64,000 nucleotides of DNA, taken from positions 78,859 through 142,858 of the forward strand of contig JACVZY010000110.1 in assembly GCA_014654705.1 (NCBI GenBank), in the 5' to 3' direction. The position numbers and the translations under genes were made by a program. A model generated the notes under the pieces. It saw only the letters and a program-made list of their open reading frames with translations. It was not told the origin of the DNA and ran no database searches. Source of the stretch: Ignavibacteria bacterium (GTDB lineage: Bacteria > Bacteroidota > Ignavibacteria > Kapaibacteriales > UBA4661). Positions 33,834 through 41,152 of this stretch are shown here, piece after piece (within the stretch, counting starts at the first letter, position 1; each line of letters begins with the position of its first letter).

Positions 33834-35201
33834 CTACGAGGTGCGCTGCCGGAGTGCCAGCACTGTATTTTCAAGCTCGGCGGTAACATTGTGCAGCATC
33901 TCTGCCGCTTTATTGAACCGTGTTAATTCAAGCCCGACAATATCGGGATTTTTCGTTACCATCGTTTCAATCGCAACAAGTTCACCAACCAGCTCAAAAA
34001 GTTTTTCCAACCTATCGGCATCAACAATGGCGTCACGGCGCTGTGCAGGCAGAGTACCACTTTGTGCTTCGTTCTTTGCAACCGAAGGCGATTTTACCGA
34101 GTAGGAGTTTGGTAACGGTATTGGAGCAAAAACTCCACTTGTCGCCACTGAAGGTGTAGGCAGCTTTACTGCTCTCTGGGCGTTTTCCTTTTGTGTTTTC
34201 AACGCTTGCCGCGCAGCCAGACTTTGGATGAGCGTCGTAATAGAAGCCAGTATATTCAGCACCATCGAAATCAAGCCCGGATAGACGGTCAATGTATTTC
34301 GACGGATGGCGTCGAGAATAGCTTCTATGTCTATGCTTTTTGTCTCTATTTCCACAAAGCCCATAGAACGAGAACCTGCTTTGAGACGAAGAACGGAACC
34401 CAAAATAGCACCGATAACGGTCATATCGTGCGGATTCTGTTCCAAACGCCGACAGCCTTGCTCAATGATAGAGATGTGATCCAGTGATTCAGAGATGAAG
34501 CGTTGTAGGCTGTTGTCAGGAGCCGTAACTTTTGGTGCATATTCTTGAACATCTTCCGTCTGCTTACTTGAAAGAGAACTGGTGCCTTGCGGCTCATCAA
34601 TGATCACATTTCCTCGAACTTCAGCCTTAAACGCTTGGAGCTTTGGAACTGAGGAGACTTTTTCTGGCACATTGTCCGAAGTAATGCCGGAAGAGGCAAT
34701 CTGGCTAGCCGAAGCAGACACAGACGACGGAGTGGTGAGAGCAGCATTGTCACCAGAAGTCGGTAAAGAGTCATTGACAGAGCTAGTGACTATTTCAGCA
34801 TCGGATTTAATAACCATGATTGCCTCTTTTAGTTTGCCAATATGGTTACGTACAGCTTCCCCGTGTCCACTATCTTTCACTTCTGCTCCAACAGTCGTCA
34901 GCAGCATTTTAACCAAAGAAAAACTCTCCTTGATTAGCGCCACGCTCGTTGCCGACACCGCCATCGGCTTTTTGCGAAGAACGTCGAGTAATACTTCTAC
35001 CTCTTGAGCAACAGTGCTAATGACATTAAAGCCCAGAAAGCCAGATAACCCCTTGATAGTATGAAAAACACGAAAAATAGAATTGATATTTTCTTTAGCG
35101 TTGCCGCTCGCAAGAACTTTTATTTTTTCCTCTTGCTCGTTCAACGAGTCAAGTGATTCAGCAACAAAGGCGCGGACTATTTCCAGTGTTTCGCTATCCA
35201 T
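33834..35201 (-). CDS. CheA-like Hpt protein lacking kinase and CheW-like domains
   Basis: A 455-residue protein. Residues 1-115 are an Hpt/P1 domain with phospho-accepting His47 in IFRVFHTIKGLSGFLGF. A Ser/Thr-rich linker (about 130-215) follows. Residues about 225-345 resemble a second Hpt fold with no histidine at the usual place (SVLRLKAGSRSMGF). A second linker leads to a CheA P3-like dimerisation hairpin (about 385-455, DADRLEKLFELVGELVAIETMV and ELENTVLALRQ). The chain then stops. P4 (ATPase) and P5 (CheW-like) are absent, and only 75 bp separate the stop from cheR, so they are not merely frameshifted. It could be a decayed CheA, or a phosphotransfer scaffold fed by the hybrid kinase. 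Confidence 0.85.
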   Translation of the reverse strand: MDSETLEIVRAFVAESLDSLNEQEEKIKVLASGNAKENINSIFRVFHTIKGLSGFLGFNVISTVAQEVEVLLDVLRKKPMAVSATSVALIKESFSLVKMLLTTVGAEVKDSGHGEAVRNHIGKLKEAIMVIKSDAEIVTSSVNDSLPTSGDNAALTTPSSVSASASQIASSGITSDNVPEKVSSVPKLQAFKAEVRGNVIIDEPQGTSSLSSKQTEDVQEYAPKVTAPDNSLQRFISESLDHISIIEQGCRRLEQNPHDMTVIGAILGSVLRLKAGSRSMGFVEIETKSIDIEAILDAIRRNTLTVYPGLISMVLNILASITTLIQSLAARQALKTQKENAQRAVKLPTPSVATSGVFAPIPLPNSYSVKSPSVAKNEAQSGTLPAQRRDAIVDADRLEKLFELVGELVAIETMVTKNPDIVGLELTRFNKAAEMLHNVTAELENTVLALRQRTS

Positions 35202-35478
35202 GATATTTAGAATCGGTCAAAAAGACGTGTACGAGGTGAAATAACTGTGCTTAAAGCGATACGACTCTAGCGCCGTAATGTGGTAAAGATGCTGACGTAA
35301 AACATTTGATACGACGCCCCCTCAATCTACACAAAAGTATTCAGTATTTTACACAAAATTTTGTACTCCAACGTCCATTAAAGACAGGTATTGTGCGGTA
35401 AACGGCACAAGCTACAAAAAAACTGTACGTTTCATACACGAAAAGTGTATATTTTAGGGGAATACCGCTAGAAACGGG

Positions 35479-36723
35479 ATGCAGACAGAAAACACGCTCT
35501 TTGTACGGAATTCTCTTCAATATCGTTTACTCATTGCATCACAGCACTTTATGCCAAATTCAGAGACGACATCAGTGACAAAAAACCAAGAACGCCGAGT
35601 ATATGCCATTTCGCTTTTTCCGGCTCTTTCCATCCCAACGCGGATGCGCTCGGAATCGCACTATTCCGGCAAAGGGGTTTGTATTGCTATGATAGACTCA
35701 GGTTTTGTTACACACCCTGACCTGACAAAACCAGAAAATCGGATTGTGCGTTATTACGATGCCGTAAAAAAAGAAGAGCATGACCTTCCGCCGGAAAAGC
35801 CTGAATTTTACTCGTGGCACGGCACCATGACCGCGTGCACAGCCGCAGGCAACGGGTTTCTTTCCCGCAAACTCTATTCCTCGCTGGCGTATAATGCGAA
35901 TCTCGTGCTTGTCAGAACAATGGACGAGAAAGGCTCTATTCCTACCGCCCGCATAGCACAAGCGCTTGATTGGTGCCTAGAGAACGCAAAAAAGTACGGT
36001 ATCAATATCATCAATTTGTCTGTCTATGCCGATGAAATAGACACATCGCTTGAGCATCCAGTCACCTCTCGCGTGGAAGAAGCAGTGCGGCGTGGAATTG
36101 TCGTCGTGGCAGCATCGGGCAATAACCCACGAGTCCCTTTATACCCACCAGCCTGCGCACCATCGGCAATAACGGTTGGCGGATTGGATGATAAAAATAA
36201 TTTGCTCGAAGATGATGGCTTGTACAATTCCAGCTTTGGACGTACGCCGGAGGGCGTTATCAAACCGGAGGTTATCGCACCGGCAATATGGCTTCCGGCA
36301 CCGATTCTGCCCGGCACGCCGACGCACGAAGAATCAGCAGCACTTTCGGCTCTGGACAATATGCTCGACGATATGCTGATGAAAACCCTCCCGCTTCTCA
36401 TCACCAAGACCAATCTCCCGCTTGAACTCTTGCGTTCAACGAATGTGGAGGAAATTCGTGGAAAGATTGTGGAACGCTTAACCAATGAAAAAATCATCTC
36501 GCCAAACTACAAACACGTGGACGGAACTTCGTTTGCAGCACCGATTGTCTGCTCGGTCATAGCGCAAATGCTTGAGGCAAACGACCGCCTGACACCCGCA
36601 AAAATCAAAGAAATTCTCACGCAAACAGCAAAAAGGCTACCGAATTACCCCTCCGAACCGCAAGGATTCGGCATGGTGCAAGCCACTGCTGCCGTCGAAA
36701 TGGCGTCAACGGCAACGCTATAA
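35479..36723 (+). CDS. Subtilisin-family (S8) serine protease without signal peptide
   Basis: A 414-residue peptidase. The catalytic triad is visible: Asp73 in IAMIDSG, His114 in SWHGTMTA and Ser351 in GTSFAAP; the oxyanion Asn is in AASGNN (about 215). A helical insertion of roughly 65 residues (275-340, LSALDNMLDDMLMKTLPLL) separates the oxyanion region from the serine. No signal peptide is seen, so it is probably intracellular, or exported by an unrecognised route. The start is uncertain; an ATG at 35551 gives a 390-residue version. It is divergent from the chemosensory cluster across 277 bp, and its stop is 12 bp from the convergent helicase gene. Confidence 0.85.
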   Translation: MQTENTLFVRNSLQYRLLIASQHFMPNSETTSVTKNQERRVYAISLFPALSIPTRMRSESHYSGKGVCIAMIDSGFVTHPDLTKPENRIVRYYDAVKKEEHDLPPEKPEFYSWHGTMTACTAAGNGFLSRKLYSSLAYNANLVLVRTMDEKGSIPTARIAQALDWCLENAKKYGINIINLSVYADEIDTSLEHPVTSRVEEAVRRGIVVVAASGNNPRVPLYPPACAPSAITVGGLDDKNNLLEDDGLYNSSFGRTPEGVIKPEVIAPAIWLPAPILPGTPTHEESAALSALDNMLDDMLMKTLPLLITKTNLPLELLRSTNVEEIRGKIVERLTNEKIISPNYKHVDGTSFAAPIVCSVIAQMLEANDRLTPAKIKEILTQTAKRLPNYPSEPQGFGMVQATAAVEMASTATL

Positions 36724-36735
36724 AACCCTCCACCC

Positions 36736-38556
36736 TTATCCTACTTGCCGTTCTTTGATACAGCGCCGGAGCCACTCTCGTTTATGCAAAAGTTCTTGTG
36801 TCGTCATTTGTTCAGGCGGCTTACCAAAACGCTGTACCGAAGCCGTGTGAACGAGCATAAAAGCGCTTGAATGACCATTCAGCGATTCTCTGGGTAATAC
36901 TTTGGTGAGTTTCATCGTTAATTCAGAACATTCCTGGCGGAGCTCCCGTTCTCTTGCAGCCTGCTCCACGGCTTGCTCTACGGCTTCGCGGTCGTTGTTG
37001 ACGATAAACATCGTTTCGGGGCGTGTGCGCGGTCTTCCACGCCCACGCTTGATGTCGAGCGGAATGTGCTGCAACGCGCCATTGTGCAGTTCCAATCCAT
37101 GCGATTCGGTTTCGTGCTGCTCCACCGACACAAGTTCCCACTCCTCTTGTCCCAGTGGCACCTTTACGCGGGACTTTCCTCCGCCGTGCGTCCCCTCTGC
37201 AAGCGAAACGCCTATCTGTTCCTCGCTCGTGAGCCATTCGAGTATCTGTACCACTTCCGAATCGTTTGATGTATAAACATCGCAAACGTTTCCTTCGCTG
37301 CCAAACGGTGCATAATACCTCATGCCACGAAAAAGCTGCTGCATCGTTTTGGAAAGTGCCCGCACCAAATCTGCTTTCACGATAACGCTTATCGGCTTAA
37401 TGTCTGTGCCCTCGCCAATCATATCCACCTGCACCATCACATCTATTGTGCCTGCCCGATACTCCCTCAACAATGCCGCCCGCTCGGTTTCGCCCACGTC
37501 CTGCCCAATACGAGCCGAGCGGTAGGTAGGAAATTGCTTTTGCACAAAGTCCAGAATTGCTGCTGCATGAAGATTACTCATAGCAATAATGAGCATTTGA
37601 TGCTGCTTTTCGCCTGTTTTGTGTGCCGCAAATTCTGCTCTTTTTTCTGCAAAGCGCTCGAATGCCGGACTGAGCAAGGAATCTAGATAGACATCGTGAA
37701 AACGAAGTTTTTTGCGCGTGAGAAAAGCATCTATCTCTGCGCCGTTTTGCTGCGCTTCGGCAAGCTTGGAAAGCGTGATTTCGACAATAGCACCAGTTTC
37801 TGTGTTTTTTAGTTTCACCGCATAATCAATCACGTGCGCTTGCACACGCTTCAGTATGCCACCCTCAGCGTGTGCATCTCGCAGAAGCACCTCGTGGAGC
37901 GGCTTGTAGAACTGCGTGAGTTTTCCCCCTTCGTCTTCGCGGACTTCTAAGGGCACACCAAAAATGGATTTATTGTCGGAGCGCATTGGTGTTCCCGAAA
38001 GCGCTACACTGCACGAAAAAGGAAACTGCTTGATTTTCGTTGCCCATGTGCCGTCCAGCGAGAGATGATGCACCTCGTCGAAAACAAACATACACCGTGC
38101 GCGGCTGCAAAACTGCCGTAGCGCATCACTACCGCCACGACCGCTTGCATACTGGTACGTCGTGACAATAACATCAGTGGAAAGGTGTTGCAAAAACTTC
38201 TTTTCCGAATCTGCCACGCAGAACGTAAGCGGTGGAGCGCCAAGACTGCGCATGAGCAAAGCAAGTTCCTGCGGGTCGGCGTATTGGTCACGCAGATTTC
38301 CGCGCGGAACGAAGATAACGAGCTTTTGCGCAATAGAAAGCGAGCGAGCAACCAGAAACGAGGAGAGCGCTGTTATTGTTTTCCCATACCCCGGCACAAA
38401 CACGCCCAAACAATTCCGCTCGCCGGCAGAAAACGCCTTCGCTAAACGTGCCAGAAACTCAGCCTGACCTCGGCGGAAGCGAAAGCTACCGTTCAAAGCA
38501 ATGCCCGGAAGCAATGCGCTTTGAGGTACAGATGTTAGGAATCCAAATTGCTGCAT
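36736..38556 (-). CDS. Superfamily II DEVH-box helicase
   Basis: A 606-residue SF2 helicase. Visible motifs: a Q-like start RFRRGQAEFLARL, Walker A VPGYGKT (about 54-60), LVIFVPRGNLRDQY (Ia), FVFDEVHH (motif II), ALSGTPMRS (III), and in the second RecA domain VDMIGEGTDIKPISVIVKADL with QLFRGMRYY (V and VI). A basic RGRGRPR AT-hook-like motif lies near residue 520. It resembles the helicase parts of type III restriction or phage-type systems, but no methyltransferase or nuclease gene is next to it. The role is probably DNA repair or defence; this is not settled by the sequence. Confidence 0.8.
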   Translation of the reverse strand: MQQFGFLTSVPQSALLPGIALNGSFRFRRGQAEFLARLAKAFSAGERNCLGVFVPGYGKTITALSSFLVARSLSIAQKLVIFVPRGNLRDQYADPQELALLMRSLGAPPLTFCVADSEKKFLQHLSTDVIVTTYQYASGRGGSDALRQFCSRARCMFVFDEVHHLSLDGTWATKIKQFPFSCSVALSGTPMRSDNKSIFGVPLEVREDEGGKLTQFYKPLHEVLLRDAHAEGGILKRVQAHVIDYAVKLKNTETGAIVEITLSKLAEAQQNGAEIDAFLTRKKLRFHDVYLDSLLSPAFERFAEKRAEFAAHKTGEKQHQMLIIAMSNLHAAAILDFVQKQFPTYRSARIGQDVGETERAALLREYRAGTIDVMVQVDMIGEGTDIKPISVIVKADLVRALSKTMQQLFRGMRYYAPFGSEGNVCDVYTSNDSEVVQILEWLTSEEQIGVSLAEGTHGGGKSRVKVPLGQEEWELVSVEQHETESHGLELHNGALQHIPLDIKRGRGRPRTRPETMFIVNNDREAVEQAVEQAARERELRQECSELTMKLTKVLPRESLNGHSSAFMLVHTASVQRFGKPPEQMTTQELLHKREWLRRCIKERQVG

Positions 38557-38791
38557 ACACTATTTTGAATTAAGAATGCCGTGAGCATCAACTCACCCAA
38601 GTCGGCTAATATAGAACGAAAATGGGAAGGAAAAAACTTGCAGAAAAGAAAGTTTGTGCTATTACAGTTTGTCCTCGTGCGGGGTTTCGGTATATTCGAG
38701 TGGAAGCGTTCCGAACTATTCACACATCACTATTGCCGTTAGCATCAATTCCCATACGATGGTGTAACTGGACTTTCAAGGATAACCTCTC

Positions 38792-39361
38792 GTGGCTACA
38801 AAGAGCACAACAAAGCAACATCAAGCATCTTCAGGCATTGCCGAAGCGCAAGAATTCACAGCTCGCTTGCAACGTGCTGAAACCAAAAGTGAAGTATTCG
38901 CCACAGGTGGCTTGTATTATCTCACTGTTCCGAAAGAGATTGCAGAAATATTTACTTCTGGTCGTCCCGTGCGGATTGTTTGTTTGCTTAATGGCGCGTT
39001 CGAGCGACACGGTGCAATACGCTCCAAAGGCGAAGGTTCATTTTTTATTGGTTTTGGAAAAGAAGTCGTCAAAGAGGCGGGATTATCACTTAATGAGGAA
39101 GTCCATGTGCGGGTTTGGCGCGACAGCGACGATTATGGTTTGGCACTTCCCGACGAACTCCACGAAGTATTTGAACTCGACCCCGAAGCAAAAGCAGTAT
39201 GGGAAACATTCACACCTGGCAGGCAGCGCAGTTTGCTCATTTATATGCGGGATGCAAAATCCGAACAAACCCGTATCAAACGGGCATTCGAGATTGCGGA
39301 AAAGCTCAAAACAAATACCTTTTACATTGCTCAAACGAAAAAGACAAATAAACAAGATTAA
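38792..39361 (+). CDS. DUF1905/YdeI-like protein (bacteriocin-protection family)
   Basis: A 189-residue protein from a GTG start, which is preceded by AAGGAT. The N-terminal half (about 25-100) fits DUF1905: YYLTVPKEIAEIF, RIVCLLNGAFERHGAI and GSFFIGFGKEVVKEAGLSLNEEVHV. The C-terminal half fits the YdeI/OmpD-associated domain: LALPDELHEVFELDPEAKAVWETF, PGRQRSLLIYMRDAKSEQTRIKRAFEIAEKL. The family is linked to envelope stress and bacteriocin protection, but its biochemical action is unknown. The stop overlaps that of the convergent VOC gene by four bases (TTAA). Confidence 0.8.
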   Translation: MATKSTTKQHQASSGIAEAQEFTARLQRAETKSEVFATGGLYYLTVPKEIAEIFTSGRPVRIVCLLNGAFERHGAIRSKGEGSFFIGFGKEVVKEAGLSLNEEVHVRVWRDSDDYGLALPDELHEVFELDPEAKAVWETFTPGRQRSLLIYMRDAKSEQTRIKRAFEIAEKLKTNTFYIAQTKKTNKQD

Positions 39362-39747
39362 GAACGCAGCTGCACCAAATCCCACGCATTGCCGTACAAA
39401 TCTTCAAAAACAACCACCGTTCCATACTCTTCCTCACGCGGCACTTCCCGAAACGCCACACCACGCGCCTTGTAAGCATTGTAATCTCGCCAGCAATCGT
39501 CGGTGTGCAAAAAGAGGAACACTCGCCCGCCGGTTTGATTGCCAATGTGCGCCTTCTGCTCCTCAGTAGAGGCTTGCGCAAGAAGTAATGCGGTCTCTGA
39601 GCCTTTCGGCGCAACACGCACCCAACGCTTCCCAGCGCCGAGCGGTGTGTCTTCCAAAAGCACAAACCCAAGTTTTTCGGTATAATACGCAATTGCTTCG
39701 TCATAATCACGGACAAGAAGCGTCAAGGCAGCAATGTTCTGAGACAT
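39358..39747 (-). CDS. VOC-family (glyoxalase/dioxygenase-like) protein
   Basis: A 129-residue protein of the vicinal oxygen chelate fold: two beta-alpha-beta-beta-beta modules with IAALTLLVRDYDEAIAYYTEKLGF at the start, SETALLLAQ, GGRVFLFLHTDDCWRDYNAYKARG, and VVFEDLYGNAWDLVQL at the end. The layout is that of the many small bleomycin-resistance/glyoxalase-like proteins. Metal-ligand positions are partly conserved (a late Glu in VFEDLYGN). The substrate cannot be told. It lies 23 bp downstream of the LD-carboxypeptidase gene and may share its transcript. Confidence 0.88.
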   Translation of the reverse strand: MSQNIAALTLLVRDYDEAIAYYTEKLGFVLLEDTPLGAGKRWVRVAPKGSETALLLAQASTEEQKAHIGNQTGGRVFLFLHTDDCWRDYNAYKARGVAFREVPREEEYGTVVVFEDLYGNAWDLVQLRS

Positions 39748-39770
39748 AATTTTGAGGCATTAGAGCGCTA

Positions 39771-40826
39771 TTACCACTGAACCGACGGTTCTAAAATGGT
39801 GAATTTTTTTGCATCTGCATCTACTTCTGCCAGCACGCCAATGGGCATTGTGAATTTTTCTTTGACATGACCGAGAGGAAAGTTTGCAATGACTGGTATT
39901 TTCAGGGGTGCGAGGCGTGAGCGCAAGACCTCTTCCATTGTGGTCACATAGCTGCTGTCTTTTGCCTCGCTGAATTGCCCCAAGACCACCGCGGCACATT
40001 CTTGCAGCTTCCCGGCGAGCCACATCTGCGTCAGCATCCTATCTACTTTATACGCCTGTTCGCCAACATCTTCCAAGAACAGGATTGCGCCGTCAGTGTT
40101 GATGTCGTATGGCGTTCCCATGAGTCCGGTTACAATGGTAAGATTACCACCCACAATGCGTCCTTGCGCTTTCCCACCGGTATAAGAAACTATTTTGGTC
40201 GCGTTGGAATAGATAATTGGCTCAAAGCTAGGCTTTCCCGTACTTTCCGGATAGACCAGCGGCAAAAACCACTGCCGCGTGAAATCATCCAACTCCGCCG
40301 CAGCCATAGGACCGTGAAAGGCAACCAAATTGCAGCGCTGATAGACGGCATTGGCAAGGGCGGTAATATCGCTAAAGCCGCATATTAGCTTAGGATTTTG
40401 CTGAATTGCTTCAAAGTCCAGCATCGGCAGAATGCGCATCACCCCATAGCCGCCGCGCATACAGATGATACCACCAACATCTTTATTTTTTACAAACTCC
40501 ATAAACTCCGCTGCTCGTACTTCATCAGGTGCAGCCAAATAGCTTCCGCTTGACAGCACCGATTTTGCTATCACCGGCACAAGCCCCAATTCTTCCAGTG
40601 ATTTTGTAAAACTCTTCACTTTTTTATCAAAATCTTCTTTCGCAACGCCACTGGCGGGCGCGGGAATACCAATTTTCATACCGGGCTTCAGAGCGGGCGG
40701 AAGCGCGGGCGGAAAAAGACGTTTGTTTGTTGTGGGCGTAGCAGATGAAGCGCTTTGTGGGGAAGAAAGAATGGAAGCCCCTGCTACGGCTGCGCCCAGA
40801 GAACCGAGAAAAGAACGACGTTTCAT
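39771..40826 (-). CDS. LD-carboxypeptidase (peptidase S66), Tat-type signal
   Basis: A 351-residue exported peptidase. The start at 40826 gives MKRRSFLGSLGAAVAGASIL, a twin-arginine-like signal; the frame is open 56 codons upstream without similarity. S66 blocks: MKIGIPAPASGV, FVKNKDVGGIICMRGGYGVMRILP, CGFSDITAL with the catalytic Ser, LFLEDVGEQAYKVDRML with the catalytic Glu, and FPLGHVKEKFTMPIG with the catalytic His. LD-carboxypeptidases trim the terminal D-Ala from the tetrapeptide during murein recycling. An exported location is less usual, since the E. coli enzyme is cytoplasmic. It fits the peptidoglycan-recycling theme at 20-28 kb but lies outside that cluster. Confidence 0.9.
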   Translation of the reverse strand: MKRRSFLGSLGAAVAGASILSSPQSASSATPTTNKRLFPPALPPALKPGMKIGIPAPASGVAKEDFDKKVKSFTKSLEELGLVPVIAKSVLSSGSYLAAPDEVRAAEFMEFVKNKDVGGIICMRGGYGVMRILPMLDFEAIQQNPKLICGFSDITALANAVYQRCNLVAFHGPMAAAELDDFTRQWFLPLVYPESTGKPSFEPIIYSNATKIVSYTGGKAQGRIVGGNLTIVTGLMGTPYDINTDGAILFLEDVGEQAYKVDRMLTQMWLAGKLQECAAVVLGQFSEAKDSSYVTTMEEVLRSRLAPLKIPVIANFPLGHVKEKFTMPIGVLAEVDADAKKFTILEPSVQW

Positions 40827-40948
40827 AGTACGTGAGTATTGATGCGGCATATACGATAAAATTTTTCTTCTAACATCACCATTTTTCAGAGAATGAGCAA
40901 GATTTTCTTTCGCGGGAACCTTTTCAAAAGAATTTTTTTTGCATGAAG

Positions 40949-40980
40949 TTTTGGAAACAACGAAAAAACCTGTAAATTTG
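40949..40980 (+). promoter_or_regulatory. Bacteroidota-type promoter of tRNA-Ser
   Basis: TTTG (40950-40953), 19 bp, TAAATTTG (40973-40980). This is an exact match to TTTG-N19-TAnnTTTG, and the mature tRNA starts 17 bp downstream. Confidence 0.75.
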
Positions 40981-40997
40981 TAGTCTGCATGCAAAAC

Positions 40998-41084
40998 GGA
41001 GAGGTGCCAGAGTGGTCGAATGGGCTCGCCTGGAAAGCGAGTGTACCGGTAACGGTACCAAGAGTTCGAATCTCTTCTTCTCCG
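40998..41084 (+). tRNA. tRNA-Ser (anticodon GGA)
   Basis: The acceptor stem GGAGAGG (40998-41004) pairs with CTTCTCC (41077-41083), with one G-U pair, and the discriminator is G. The anticodon stem CTCGC/GCGAG encloses the loop CTGGAAA, with anticodon GGA at 41032-41034. The long variable arm GTACC-loop-GGTAC is typical of tRNA-Ser. The T arm is AAGAG-TTCGAAT-CTCTT. The 3' CCA is not encoded (GCAGA follows). Confidence 0.95.
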
Positions 41085-41087
41085 CAG

Positions 41088-41123
41088 AAACGGCTTAAAA
41101 CATTGTTTTAAGCCGTTTTTTTT
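41088..41123. terminator. Terminator after tRNA-Ser
   Basis: AAACGGCTTAAAAC pairs with GTTTTAAGCCGTTT across a 3-base loop and is followed by eight T on the plus strand. It may also serve the convergent TonB-dependent receptor gene. Confidence 0.85.
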
Positions 41124-41152
41124 GCCCCTTGGTCACCATATACGAACAGAAA

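Noticed and set aside
35332..35339. TACTTTTG as -7 element for the chemosensory cluster
   Set aside because: The nearest TTTG is only 14 bp away and the leader would be about 130 nt; too weak to list as a promoter.
38622..39569. A 315-codon plus-strand frame overlapping the YdeI-like gene
   Set aside because: It overlaps the recognisable YdeI-like gene in another frame, has low-complexity basic composition and no family resemblance.
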